Origin: Prosapia bicincta
Taxonomy: Eukaryota; Arthropoda; Insecta; Hemiptera; Cercopidae
Assembly: GCA_036971475.1 (NCBI GenBank)
Contig: JBAIZL010000002.1
Location: forward strand, 328,666,145 to 328,730,144
DNA: 64,000 nucleotides
Direction: 5' to 3'
A program made the position numbers and the translations under genes. Below, piece by piece: positions 36,736-49,366 of the stretch (positions are counted from its first letter, which is position 1; each line of letters starts with the position of its first letter). The notes under the pieces were generated by a model, which saw only the letters and a list, made by a program, of their open reading frames with translations, was not told where the DNA came from and did no database searches.

Positions 36736-39700
36736 TTATAGTGTGAACTTATAGAAGGAATAAAAATATATAAACTTAATAAGTTAGTGTATAAATAATA
36801 TAAAAATACTAGGTTTATACATTTCCTTGTTTAACATCAGCTACACGATATTGCTCTTCTATGAATAACTGAATAACTTTCTTTGCTTGTCACATCACTA
36901 CCCTATTCTTATTTCATAACAACAAAAGATATTAATTAATCACTTTGACAATATATTAAGATATAACAACATATAAGATATAACAATATATTAAGATAAC
37001 AAATAACAATAATTAAGATTCACCAAACATAATGGAGTAAAAAATTCAAGAACAAAAGATAAATCCATCTAGAATTGTACCTTGGGTAACTACATCAGGT
37101 AGTTCTAGACTCTTAACGATTAAAGGCCCTTCTTAAAACACCCAATAATCTGTAAATTCTTATTTCCAATTATGCTTTACAGGTGGGATATATTACATGA
37201 TTTCACGATCGCTGGGACCTGAGTTTGGAGGAGCCATAGGCCTCATGTTCACATTGGCCAATTCTGTTGCTGTGTCCATGTACATTGTGGGTTTCTGTGA
37301 GTCAGTTCAAGATGTAATGAGAATGTTTGGGACGTCTGTTATCGACAATGGTGTGAATGATGTGCGTGTCATTGGCATAGTGACTCTTGTCTGTATATTA
37401 ATATTGGCGTTTGTTGGGATGGATTGGGTGACAAGGGTAAGTCTTTATTTATTACATATCTTGGGCTGTGTAGAGTATAATATTCTGATTGTATTTAATG
37501 TCCAATCATAAACACTATATCTTGGATTATGTAGAGCAGATATTATTTTCAATATTTCTATCGTTGAATCCCCAAATTATCTTACTGCAGGAAGAAGATA
37601 GTAAGTTCATTGATTAAGTTTTAAAAATAAAATTTCACAAAAATAGTTTAAAATTTAAACATTATTTTTCATGCCTTGAGCCTTAATTAGCTGCAAAACT
37701 ACGATATCTTGAAAAAGTATGATGCTTTCCTTTCTTGCTGTAAAAGTATGATGAAATTTATTATTTTAGGTCATGGTTTAGACTTCAATTAGTTGGTACA
37801 ATGAAAATCTCTCTCGGCAGACTGGCCAAATCATACTCTGCATATACTAACATCTGCTTTGAGTATACTAACACAAGTCTAACATTTTGTGTACTTGCTA
37901 CTTGAGTAAAAACAATTAGAACTTACACAATTTCGAGTAAGTCTCTACGCAGTGAGTCACAAATGTAACCTATTACTCACTGATTGTAATTATATTCTAT
38001 ATAGTTCTAAAAACATGTCCCATATCTTTGATCTGCTCTTTGCCATACCATCGCCTTTGTCTTTGTGGTTGTAGTTTTACTATTTATCCTTCTATTAAAA
38101 TGTATGTATCCTTGTGGCTTTCATTTTAGTGATATAGAACTGTTCATACCTGGTTTTTATATATGATTTCCAACAATAATTAGAAGTCTCAATAATGTTT
38201 GTGAACATTTTGCCATTTCTTGTTCTTGTCACTTTTATTGTGTCTTTTTATATTTGCTGAGTCCATTTGCACATGTGCTACTAGTTTTCACTAAAACACT
38301 TGTAAATATTTTACAACTTGCCTATAGTAGACCTTATTTATATTTGTTGAAAGGGGCCGTTTCAAAGTTTCAAAAGATGTGTCCCATTGTCGAATCAGAC
38401 CGTCGCCCAAAACGGCCGCCCTCAATAAATATAAGTAAGTGCTACTATAGGCTAGTTGTAAAATATTTACAACTATTACAATATTACAATTTCTCACATT
38501 TAAAATGAGTCTATTTCTACTGTTAATCTTTACCTGTGATATGAAAACCTAAATAATTTTTTAAAACTGATACTGTTTTATTAAATAAATTGTTTTTATA
38601 CTAATATAGTTTTTGTGTTTACACTGACAGCAATGATTTCTTGTGAAATGTTGTGGAAAAAATGTTTTTTAGAAATGAGTTTTAGAAAAGTACTTTTTGA
38701 GAAAGTATTTCTAACATCTATTTCTAAATCAATACAGTATATAACAAATAATGGTTCCCCTAAATAGATTTTCTCCATAAAAACTATTTTTATAACATTT
38801 AAACAAGAAATTCTTTCAGTTATGAAAGAAAGAAAGAAATATATCTGTTGATTCCATTTTCACGTGAGCTACTAATTTTCACTAAAAACAGTTTAAATAC
38901 TTTACAACTTGCCTGTAGTAGCACTTACTTATATTTGTTGAGGACGGTCGTTTCGGGAGATGTGCCCCATTGTCAACTTCCGTCGGTCTGGGACGCATCT
39001 TCTTAAACACCCGTCCTCAACAAATATAAGTAAGTGCTACTATAGGCAAGTTGTAAAATATTTACAAGTGTTTTTAGTGAAAAAAACATGTTCACAAACT
39101 GCAAGAAAATAGGATAAATTAACCTATAAACCTTACAAGTAGTTTTAGAATTTACCCAGATAAAGCGTTTTTGTTACTTACGTCATTATTATAAACGAAA
39201 GTAAGAGAAAAATAATCACTAAAACACTTCTAAATATTTTACTAACTAGCCTATAGTAGCACTTACTTATATTTGTTGAGGTTGGCCGTTTTGGGAGATG
39301 TGTCCCATTGTCAATTCAGACCGTAACTCGACAATGGGGCACATCTCCCAAAACGGCCATCCTCAACAAGTATAAGTAATTGCTACTATAGGCAAGTTAG
39401 TAAAATATTTACAAGTGTTTTAGTGAAAACTAGTAGCTCACTTGAAAATGGAATCAACAAATACTAAAACAATGTTTTTAATAATATTTTAAATAATAAA
39501 CCCAATAGCCACAAATTAACTTTATTTATTCACCTGATGTACATTTCAGTTACAAGGTAACCATCTTCTGAAGGTTTATTATTTAAAATATTATAACATA
39601 TGCCACAGTTGCTCAAGTAAATCATTATATATAATGTTTTTAATGTTTACCTTAAAAATACATTTGTAAATAAAACATAAAAATGTAAAGTCGTATTTCT

Positions 39701-42700
39701 TGAATATTATATCATTTTATCAATTTGAAATTTGAAAGTAATTTCTGTAATAACTTTCTGTTTAGTAATGGTTTTTAAAATTGATGCTTTATTAACAATT
39801 ATTTATCTTTTAATGATGAGTAATAATATATGTAGTTGTAGAAGAAACATTTTGTATTACAGACGCAGATGTTTTTACTAGTAGTGCTATTAGCTTCACA
39901 AGTAGATTTTGTCATTGGAACCATTATGGGCCCAAAAAATAACTTGGATGTGTCCAAAGGATTTGTAGGTTACAACTGTAAGTATACAGTTAAGGTGTAG
40001 CATAAGAAATTCATTTTGTACTTTACCAAAGTTTAAAAAGACACAGACAAATAAAGATCTAATTAAAATGAAAATATTCTGTTCAGATAAACACTTTGAA
40101 GTACAGAAGTTATCTAGCAAATATTCAAGTTAGTTCTACTTACTTCTTTATAATGAGAAGTGATGCCATCAGCTCAATGTCTCTGATAAACTGCCTCACC
40201 TAGCCTCAGCAAATGTATTAACTAATTTTTAATCACTGTAAAAAAAATTCATTTAAAATCAGTTTATTTTTAAAATTTTAGTTTTTTCCATTATAGCCAC
40301 TTTACAAAAACTGTTTTACCTTATAATGTACTTTTATTTACTCATACATCCCTCAGCCCCATTTAGTCTGTTATAACAAGACTCTACTGAAGTTTGATCA
40401 TAATATTTATTCTCTGTGGACAGTATTTTTGTGTGTGACTTTTGTAATTGTGTACTCACCATCCTGTTGGTGGGTCATTCTTACAGTAGTTTAATCTTTA
40501 ATAGATACAGCTCCAAGTATCTATTTTATTAGTTACAATATTATAATTTTGTATTCGGTAAGACTTTATATATATTTTGTAAACAAAATTGCAGAACAGC
40601 CTACTCCATACACAACAACCTCAACAAATATTTTTAAAGTTGCTTGTTATAATCATCTTGTATCCACTGATTAAACTATAATTAAATAATACTTAACTAA
40701 GTAAGGGCTTACTTGTTGATATGTTTCGAAACAATCGTTCCTTTAATATTTTTAACCTAACATCCTAATCAAAGAGACATATACAACTCCACTGGTGTTT
40801 ACAAACTAACTTGTAGTTTGTGGCCCAGTTTTTACATGGGCTAAACAGGAAAGTCATTTTAGACAAGCTACCAAGAACACATAAAAGCATAAGAAAACAC
40901 CTAATGAACCTTTACTGAATATCTCATCTACAAACCATAACTACACAAACATAACATCAACCCTACAAATTCACAAACGAAACAAAAAAAAGTCAACAAT
41001 ACACAATTGAACAATGTGAAATATATAAACGTTTCAAACCACATGCAACACACATATTCAACACCCAATTACTTTATTACTCACATACACTTTTTGACAT
41101 TAAAGCCACCAATACCATTTAAAAATACACATAATATCCCCACCCTAATATCTCTCCCAACCCTAACTTAAAACAACCAAAGGTCAGTGTTTAATCCGCA
41201 GATTAAAAGGTTAGGATTAAAACCACGAGGTGCGGTAAACCCTATTGTTAACAAGGTTACTCTGGATTGCGTAATTAACGTTAATATTTAACATAGCAAG
41301 TTTAAGCACTGTTCTGAGCAAAACCGAGTCATTTAACAATAAAAACGCGACGACACTGAATTTAATACAAATAAATTATAAATTGTTCATATTCCTTAAC
41401 TACGCACTTACCCTAGGTAAGAAGTGAAGCAACGTTTGAATCGAGGTTGAAGTCTCCACAGTACTGTGGTCGTCTCAGGCAGCACAGAAGTCTTGAAGGC
41501 GTTCACGCAACTAAAAGCTCAATTGAAGTCATGAGTAAAAGTAAAAGTTAAAATTACAAAGCACTTAGGTTCTTGCCGCGAGTCCACGCACTGAGATTGC
41601 GCAACCGGCGAAATCGGGCGACACTTTGACTAAACGGCGAAAATATAGTTTAAAAATGTTCATCAATGCGGTCCGAACTTTAGGCGTATATTAATGAACG
41701 AAAACGGTACTTTAAATTGTCTGAAACAAAGCCCATGCGGATTTTGCGTCGCGGTTAGCATAGGACTGCACTGGTCGAGGGACAAAACACTTCTTTCTTT
41801 TTGTGTCGACACGGAAAAGCAGTACGTAAAATAATGAGGGGAGGGGGATGCGGAGCGTTCATCCAGAAAATCAATACTTGTTTCCAATATCGATTAGCGT
41901 GTCAGAGATCACGTGACCAATACGTCACGGCACAGCTGATAGGTAAATCAAAGCAAGTTCAAAACTTCGAGCGCTGACTCGAACATACCGCCCACCAAAA
42001 CGAATGTTTTTAATCCGCCAGGCGGGTTGGGGGCGAAGAACCATAAAGCACCGGGAACCGAAGGTGCCGAAGAAAAAAGTGGCAGGGAAAACGAAGAAGA
42101 CCAAAAGAAACAACAGGGGCAAGAGCGCCGAAGAAAGAACCTGTAGGAAAGCGGTGAAGAATTAATGATGAAGCGGAAAGCCGACGAGCTTGTTGACTGG
42201 TCGCCTCAGCTGTCCGTGAGCGGTCTGGATCGTGGCTACTCTAGAGACGTGGTCTTTTCCAGGATGCAGACTGATGATCCTTCCCATAGGCCAATGAAGG
42301 GGGCTTGAGTGTTCTCTAGTTATGAAGACGAGTTGATTTTCCTTGAGTGGCGTCGAGTCCTTATTCCACTTGTGCCGTTGAATCTGAGTGTGTAGATACT
42401 GAGTGGACCAAATTTTCCAAAAGCGGTTGGACATCTGTTGGAGCATAGACCATCGAGATTTAAGCGGAGGCTCAGTATAACATTCTTCAGGAAGTGACAG
42501 TAGCGGACGGCCAATCAAAAAATGCCCAGGAGTGAGAAAGGACGCTCCTTCGCTGGGGTCTGGCGAAACTTCGAAAATAGGACGATTGTTCAAAATGGCT
42601 TCTATCCTGATGAACAGAGTAGATAGCTCTTCAGCGGTGAGGGTGGTGTTGCCTACAGTGCGTCGCAATAACAACTTAGCGGATTTGACAGCGGCTTCCC

Positions 42701-45700
42701 AAAGACCTCCGAAATGAGGGGCAGCCCGAGGATTGAAATACCAACTGATGCGTTGGTCAGCTAGCTTGCGTTCAATAAGCGAGTTAGAGCGGTCCAGGAA
42801 CTTGTAGACATCGTTAAGTCGGTTAGCAGCGCCAGTAAAATTCGTGCCGTTATCGGAATAAATTTCTGAAGGTAGACCTCGTCTAGCGGTGAAGCGGTGT
42901 AATGCGGCGAGGAAGGCATCAGTAGATAAGTCGGTCACCAATTCCAAATGAACTGCTTTAGTGGTCATACATACAAATAAACAGAGGTAAGCTTTCAATA
43001 GCTTGGAGGTGCGCAGATGGTTGGCCTTTGTGTCAAAAGGTCCAGCGAAATCTACTCCGACTCTATAGAAAGGTGGAGACGGCGTAACTCTCGATGAGGG
43101 CAAAGGTGCCATCATGGGCTGGCGTGGTTTAGTTTGCATGCGGAAACATCGAATGCACGCATGGATGCGTTGGCGAAGTAATGATCGCAGAGCTATGACC
43201 CAAAATTCACTATTGATCAAGGCTTGAGTGGCACGCAGTCCAGCATGCAAGGCCAGCTTGTGATAATGGTCACAGATGAGGTCAACGTAATGATGGCGCT
43301 TTGGTAACAGAAGCGGGTGTTTAGAATCATAACTAAGAGACGAATGATCAAGTCTACCGCCCACCCTGAGTAGACCATGGGCGTCGATAAATGGTGTTAG
43401 GCTACGTAAATGGTCGTTGACGCGTTTACCAGTTTGAAGCTTTTGCAGAGCTTCACTGAAGACAGAGGTTTGTACCAGTTTAACGCATACAGCTTTTGCG
43501 TTATCCAACTCCTGTACTGACAGCGGTCGTAGCGTAGGTTTAACTGAGGCTGCTTTGGCCTTGTGTTGTGATGATGGCCGATCGCCAGGCTCTTGTTGCG
43601 ACAGTGGTCGATGAATCGTAATACGTACGCGAAGACATGATGAAGAGTAGTTAAGCTCGAATGCTGCTCAATGATTTCCATAAGACGGTTGGGCTCTTGC
43701 ACAGCGGCACAATTAACCTTAGCCTCAACCTTTGTTTCCGTCTGATCCGGGTTAGTGCCTTTAGGCCTAGACAGATTCCAAGTAGTAGGACAATGTAATA
43801 ACCAAGGAGGTCCATGCCACCAAAGCGGGTGTGTGGCAAGTTGATCAGGCAAACAACCGCGAGACGCAACGTCTGCGGGGTTATCAAGAGTCGAGACATG
43901 AAACCAATGATCCATGGAGGTGATTGACACAATCTCAGTGATGCGGTTAGCTACGAAAGTTTTCAATTGATGAGGCGGGGTCTGAATCCAATGAAGTACT
44001 ATCTCAGAATCAGTAAAGAAGAGAGTGTTAGCGATTGGAATGAAATCAAGAGCTGGTTGAATTGATTTGTATAACTTAGCCAGCAGTACTGCGCCGCAAA
44101 GTTCCAAACGAGGTATGGTACCTTACTTTTAGCTTTCAACAGGCTGGCGTTGACGAACCCGTTAAGCTCAGATCTCAAATAGATAGAAGCAGCATAGCCT
44201 GCTTCGGAACCATCACAAAACCCAACGATGCGATGACTGGCTGATCGCGTGCCTACATGGCGAGGAATTTGAATAGCAGACAAACAAGCGAAATGGACAA
44301 TGAAGCTGTCCCATTGATCGAGCAGAGGGGTTGGCAGAGGCTGGTCCCAGTCCAGTTTCTCCAACCACAAGCGTTTAAGAAAAGACTTAATCCCGAAGGT
44401 AATGGGCGTTAAGATGCCAAGCGGGTCAAAAGTGCGAGCGACGTAGGATAAGATGGTGCGTTTTGTGGGCACCAGCGTAAAAGTTTGAGTTTGATACGAG
44501 AACGAGTCTGACGAGGGGTTCCATTGCAAGCCCAATATTTTAATTGCAGCGGATTCGTCTTGAAACAACAGCGGATTTTCCAAATGAGAGGAAGGTAGCG
44601 TTGCGAGTAGCGAGGGTTCATTTGACGACCATTTTCTGAGTTCCAGGCCGGCGCGAGCGAAAATGTCGATAAGTTCTTGTATTAGCGTCTTAGCGGCCTC
44701 GGGCGTGTCGGCTCCAGCGACGACGTCATCTACGTAGGTCTGATGAAGGATTGCTTCGGAGGCTGTAGGATAGCGGGTTCCCTCATCCTTTACTAGTTGT
44801 TCCAGCGTTCGCAGAGCTAAGTAAGCGGAAGGGGTTAGGCCATAGGTGACCGTAGCAAGTTCATACTCGATTAACGGTGATTGAGGTGAAGACCTGTAAA
44901 GTATGTGTTGGTAAGAACGATCCTCAGGTCGGACCAAAATTTGATGGTACATCATCTTGATGTCGGTGCAGACAGCGTAAGTATATAAACGGAAAGAGAT
45001 GATTAAATTAGCCAAGTCCTTTTGCAGTTTAGGACCGGATAACATTTGCTGATTCAGAGTGTTTGCGTGGCAATCGGGTGATGACGCGTTGAATACCACT
45101 CTAAGCTTAGTAGTAGAGCTGGTGGTCTTAAATACGCAATGGTGCGGAATAAGATAGTCAGAAGCCTTGAGGGCAGGGTACATGTGCCCTAGAGCGATAT
45201 ACTCGGCCATAAACTGATGATATTGTATGGCTACCTCAGGCTGGCGGTTTAAGCGCTTTTCTAACGCATGATAACTCGCAAGAACAGTGTTACGGTTAGA
45301 CTTGAGCGAGATAGCTTCCGGCTTAAATGGGAGTGCTACGATGTATCTTCCCGTTGCGTCACGATCAGTAGTGGTTGCGAACAGTTCTTCACACAGTTGA
45401 TCTTCAGGGCTGAGGTGATTTGCTAGTGCGACTTCCTCAACTTCCCAAAAGCGTCGAATGTTGTCATCAATTGACTCTAAGGTAGTAATAAATGCGCGCG
45501 GTTGATGAGGCATACTGTAGGGTATAGATCCCATGATGACCCAACCTAACCTAGTGTTAAGTGCTGAGGGTTGCCCTTGGATAATGGTGCGAGGTCCATT
45601 CGTGAGTATTTGGGTGAAAACATCTGCCCCCAGTATAATGTCAACACCGGCAGGCGAGTCGAAATGAGGGTCAGATAAAGGTAGATGCTGGTATTGAGCC

Positions 45701-48700
45701 CTTATTTGAGAGGCTAACCTAGTAGCCGGCAGCGGGTCAGTAATGTGGTTGAGCACGGCGGCTTCAGTTGTTAGCATAACACCAGGGTCATGCCTCGAGA
45801 ATAAAATCAACGTAACGTACTCGTGGATACGTGTGGTCTTGGCGGCGACACCAATCAAAGACATATTTGAACTCCGAGTAGGTAGGCTCAACAGGACGCT
45901 TGCTTTCTTAGTAATGGCGGATATCTGACTGCCGGGGTCAATAATAGCTCTAAATGGAAGCGGTCGGCCAAATTGGTCCTGAATGATGACCTGCGCGGTG
46001 CCTAACAGAGCGAGAGGAGCTTCAATATTACAAGAAAGAGCATGCGGTACCGATTGAGTAACGAGGTCAGGTCTAGCTGTTGAACGAGGGTGTCGCGGTG
46101 AAACTAGTCATTGTTGTGCAGGAGAGTTGTCGTGTAACAATGTTACACTGCTTGCAGCGTTGGCTGGACTTACATTTAGCTTGGAAATGGGAGCCAAGAC
46201 AATTGAAGCACCGTTATAATTTCCTGATGGCATCCTGGCGTTCCACAGAAGTCAGTTCGAGAAAGGATTGACAGTTAATGATGCGATGTCCTTCTCCGCA
46301 ATAATAACACATGCCTGCGTGTGTCGTAGAAACATGGGATTGATTCATGTGAAGCGGTGGTAATCGATGCCGGAATACTGACATCCTAGGGGTGTTCATA
46401 ACAGGAGGTATATTTACGGGGCGCGGCCCGCTGAATGGCCGTGTAGGGCCTGACGCAGCACGTCTAGGCTCGTATACATAGTTCGTAGCCTTAGGTGTAA
46501 TAGAATTGTCGGGCAAAACCGAAGGCTGGACAATTGGACTATGTTCCGTGTTGAGGTTAGGTTCCATTCGGTCAAAATTTAAATCACGGGCCCCTTGCGA
46601 ATCAGGCTCATTCACTGACGACACCAGTATGCGGGGTTGTTGAGCAGCTCTCGCGTTAGTAGAAGCTGCGGCAGGCGGTTGATTCAACAACTCTAGAGCC
46701 CTGGCCTGTTCCGTAACAAAGTCATTTAACATTTTGTATGTGGGCATCGTATTAGTCCCTAGTCTTGTTTCGAAGTTGAGACGAGTCTGTGAGTCCAAAT
46801 TGTTGACAGACATTTGAAATAGGAGGAAATCTGCTAAGTCATCTAACTGAATAGCCTTTAAGGCGCACACGGCGTTGGAGTGCGCAGTCAAAAACCGGTT
46901 AAGTTCAGATTGAGAAGCGGTCTTAATAGACTTAAATTCTTTGATCAATTGAAAATAATGGTCAGCCAACCTACGAGGGTTTGCATAGCGGTTGCGTAGC
47001 GCCTGGTAAGCAATTTCGTAATTGCTTTCAGAGATAGTCAGTCCGGTAATAACTGCTAATGCATCACCTTTCAGAGTGGATTTCAGGTACTGAAATTTTT
47101 GCACCGCATTGATATTATTGTTACCATGAATCATAGAGTCAAACATTGTGATGAAGTCAGTCCATTCGTGGCTATTACCTGAGAAAACTGGTATTTGTAT
47201 GTTAGGTAGGCTTATACAATTGGTAGCAAGATTGCCTGGCGAGGTTGGTCTTACCTCCGTTTTAATGATATTGGGGTATTTCACTAACAACGGTAAGTAC
47301 ATCTCTTGAAATTTAGCCTTCATTTCGAACGCTTTTTCCGCGAACTCGGCAACTTGTCTTTCAAAGGTCTTTTCCATGTAATCAAACGTTTCAAAAAAAT
47401 TAGCCTGAATTCGCCTAAGTTCCAGAACAATTCCTTCCGGAATCTCATTTTCATTTAACACACTTTTCACTTGCTCTAAGTCAGTAATAATGTTCTTTAA
47501 TTTTCCCAAATAGTAGTCAGTATTAATTTCCATTTTGAAATGTTCGAAAATTTTCAAATATAAAATTTCAAAAAAATTTTTAATTTATAAATATTTTAAG
47601 TGGACTGTATATAAATTAGCGTGAAACATTTAAAACCATTTATAGCTGAAATAATTCAACAAATGTTTAATTTGGTCACAAAGGAACCACGTGGTCACTA
47701 ATACAATTATCGTGAAATTTAAAAGAACCATAGGTCGCTGAAATAATTCAAATAATCCGGCCCAGTGGGGACCAAATGTTTAATCCGCAGATTAAAAGGT
47801 TAGGATTAAAACCACGAGGTGCGGTAAACCCTATTGTTAACAAGGTTACTCTGGATTGCGTAATTAACGTTAATATTTAACATAGCAAGTTTAAGCACTG
47901 TTCTGAGCAAAACCGAGTCATTTAACAATAAAAACGCGACGACACTGAATTTAATACAAATAAATTATAAATTGTTCATATTCCTTAACTACGCACTTAC
48001 CCTAGGTAAGAAGTGAAGCAACGTTTGAATCGAGGTTGAAGTCTCCACAGTACTGTGGTCGTCTCAGGCAGCACAGAAGTCTTGAAGGCGTTCACGCAAC
48101 TAAAAACTCAATTGAAGTCATGAGTAAAAGTAAAAGTTAAAATTACAAAGCACTTAGGTTCTTGCCGCGAGTCCACGCACTGAGATTGCGCAACCGGCGA
48201 AATCGGGCGACACTTTGACTAAACGGCGAAAATATAGTTTAAAAATGTTCATCAACGCGGTCCGAACTTTAGGCGTATATTAATGAACGAAAACGGTACT
48301 TTAAATTGTCTGAAACAAAGCCCATGCGGATTTTGCGTCGCGGTTAGCATAGGACTGCACTGGTCGAGGGACAAAACACTTCTTTCTTTTTGTGTCGACA
48401 CGGAAAAGCAGTACGTAAAATAATGAGGGGAGGGGGATGCGGAGCGTTCATCCAGAAAATCAATACTTGTTTCCAATATCGATTAGCGTGTCAGAGATCA
48501 CGTGACCAATACGTCACGGCACAGCTGATAGGTAAATCAAAGCAAGTTCAAAACTTCGAGCGCTGACTCGAACAGTCAGTTATGGTCTGAGTGGACAATG
48601 GAACATATCTCCCAAAACGGTCGTCAACAGTAATAAAAAAATGTGCTACTATAAGCAAAACATACCAACATATATACAAGTGTTTTTAGTTAACTTTTTT

Positions 48701-49172
48701 TTAATATATTATTCAGGTCCACTAAACTATACTTTGAATAGAATAAAATAAGCCAATTTCTGTTTCAGTAGAATTATTAAAGAAGAATTGGTACTCTGAC
48801 TATAGATACTTTGAAGGCGTCGAACATGACTTCTTTTCCGTATTTTCTGTCTTCTTTCCAGCAGTTACAGGCATTGTTGCTGGAGCTAATTTATCTGGAG
48901 ATCTGAAAGTAAGTGTTTTACCTGTTACTACTATCTAATCTAATAATTCCTTAACATTTTAATGGTAATAGTTTAAAGTGTGTGTATGTGCGAAGGCGTG
49001 CGTGCGTACGCTTGCGTGTGCGTGTGTGTGCGTGCGAGTGTGTGTGTGTGTGTGTGTGTGCGCGCACGTGCATGCGTGCGTGTGTGCATGCGCTTGTGTT
49101 TGTGTTTGTGTGTGTATGTTTGTGTGTGTGTGTGTGTGTGTTTGTTTGTGTGTGTGTGTGTGTGTTTGTGTA

Positions 49173-49230
<58 letters not shown>

Positions 49231-49289
49231 TGTGTGTGTGTATACATGTGTGTGTACGTTTGTGCATATGTGTGTTTGTGTGTTTGTAT

Positions 49290-49366
<77 letters not shown>

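Larger units (their letters stand above)
41188..48574 (-). mobile_element. Full-length Bel/Pao LTR retrotransposon with broken genes, BEL-2
   Basis: This 7,387-bp element has 798-bp LTRs (TG...CA) that differ at about two sites by eye, and a 5-bp target duplication GTCAG (41183-41187 and 48575-48579). Gag has a nonsense codon and a frameshift; Pol has two frameshifts. It is antisense to the NKCC gene, in the intron between exons 39863 and 48769, and sits inside PLE-G. The LTR sequence is unrelated by eye to that of BEL-1 although the Pol core is nearly identical. Confidence 0.96.

Noticed and set aside
37197..37511. Reading the NKCC exon at 37183 as a stand-alone membrane protein starting at Met 37197
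   Set aside because: The Met is internal to a conserved exon, and the frame beyond 37436 is intron.
38265..39465. CRISPR-like array from the regularly repeated motifs
   Set aside because: The repeats are mirrored arms with long variable spacing in a eukaryotic intron; no array structure.
41663..41887. Minus-strand 74-codon frame repeated at 48252-48476
   Set aside because: It lies wholly in the BEL-2 LTR and occurs twice only because the LTR does.
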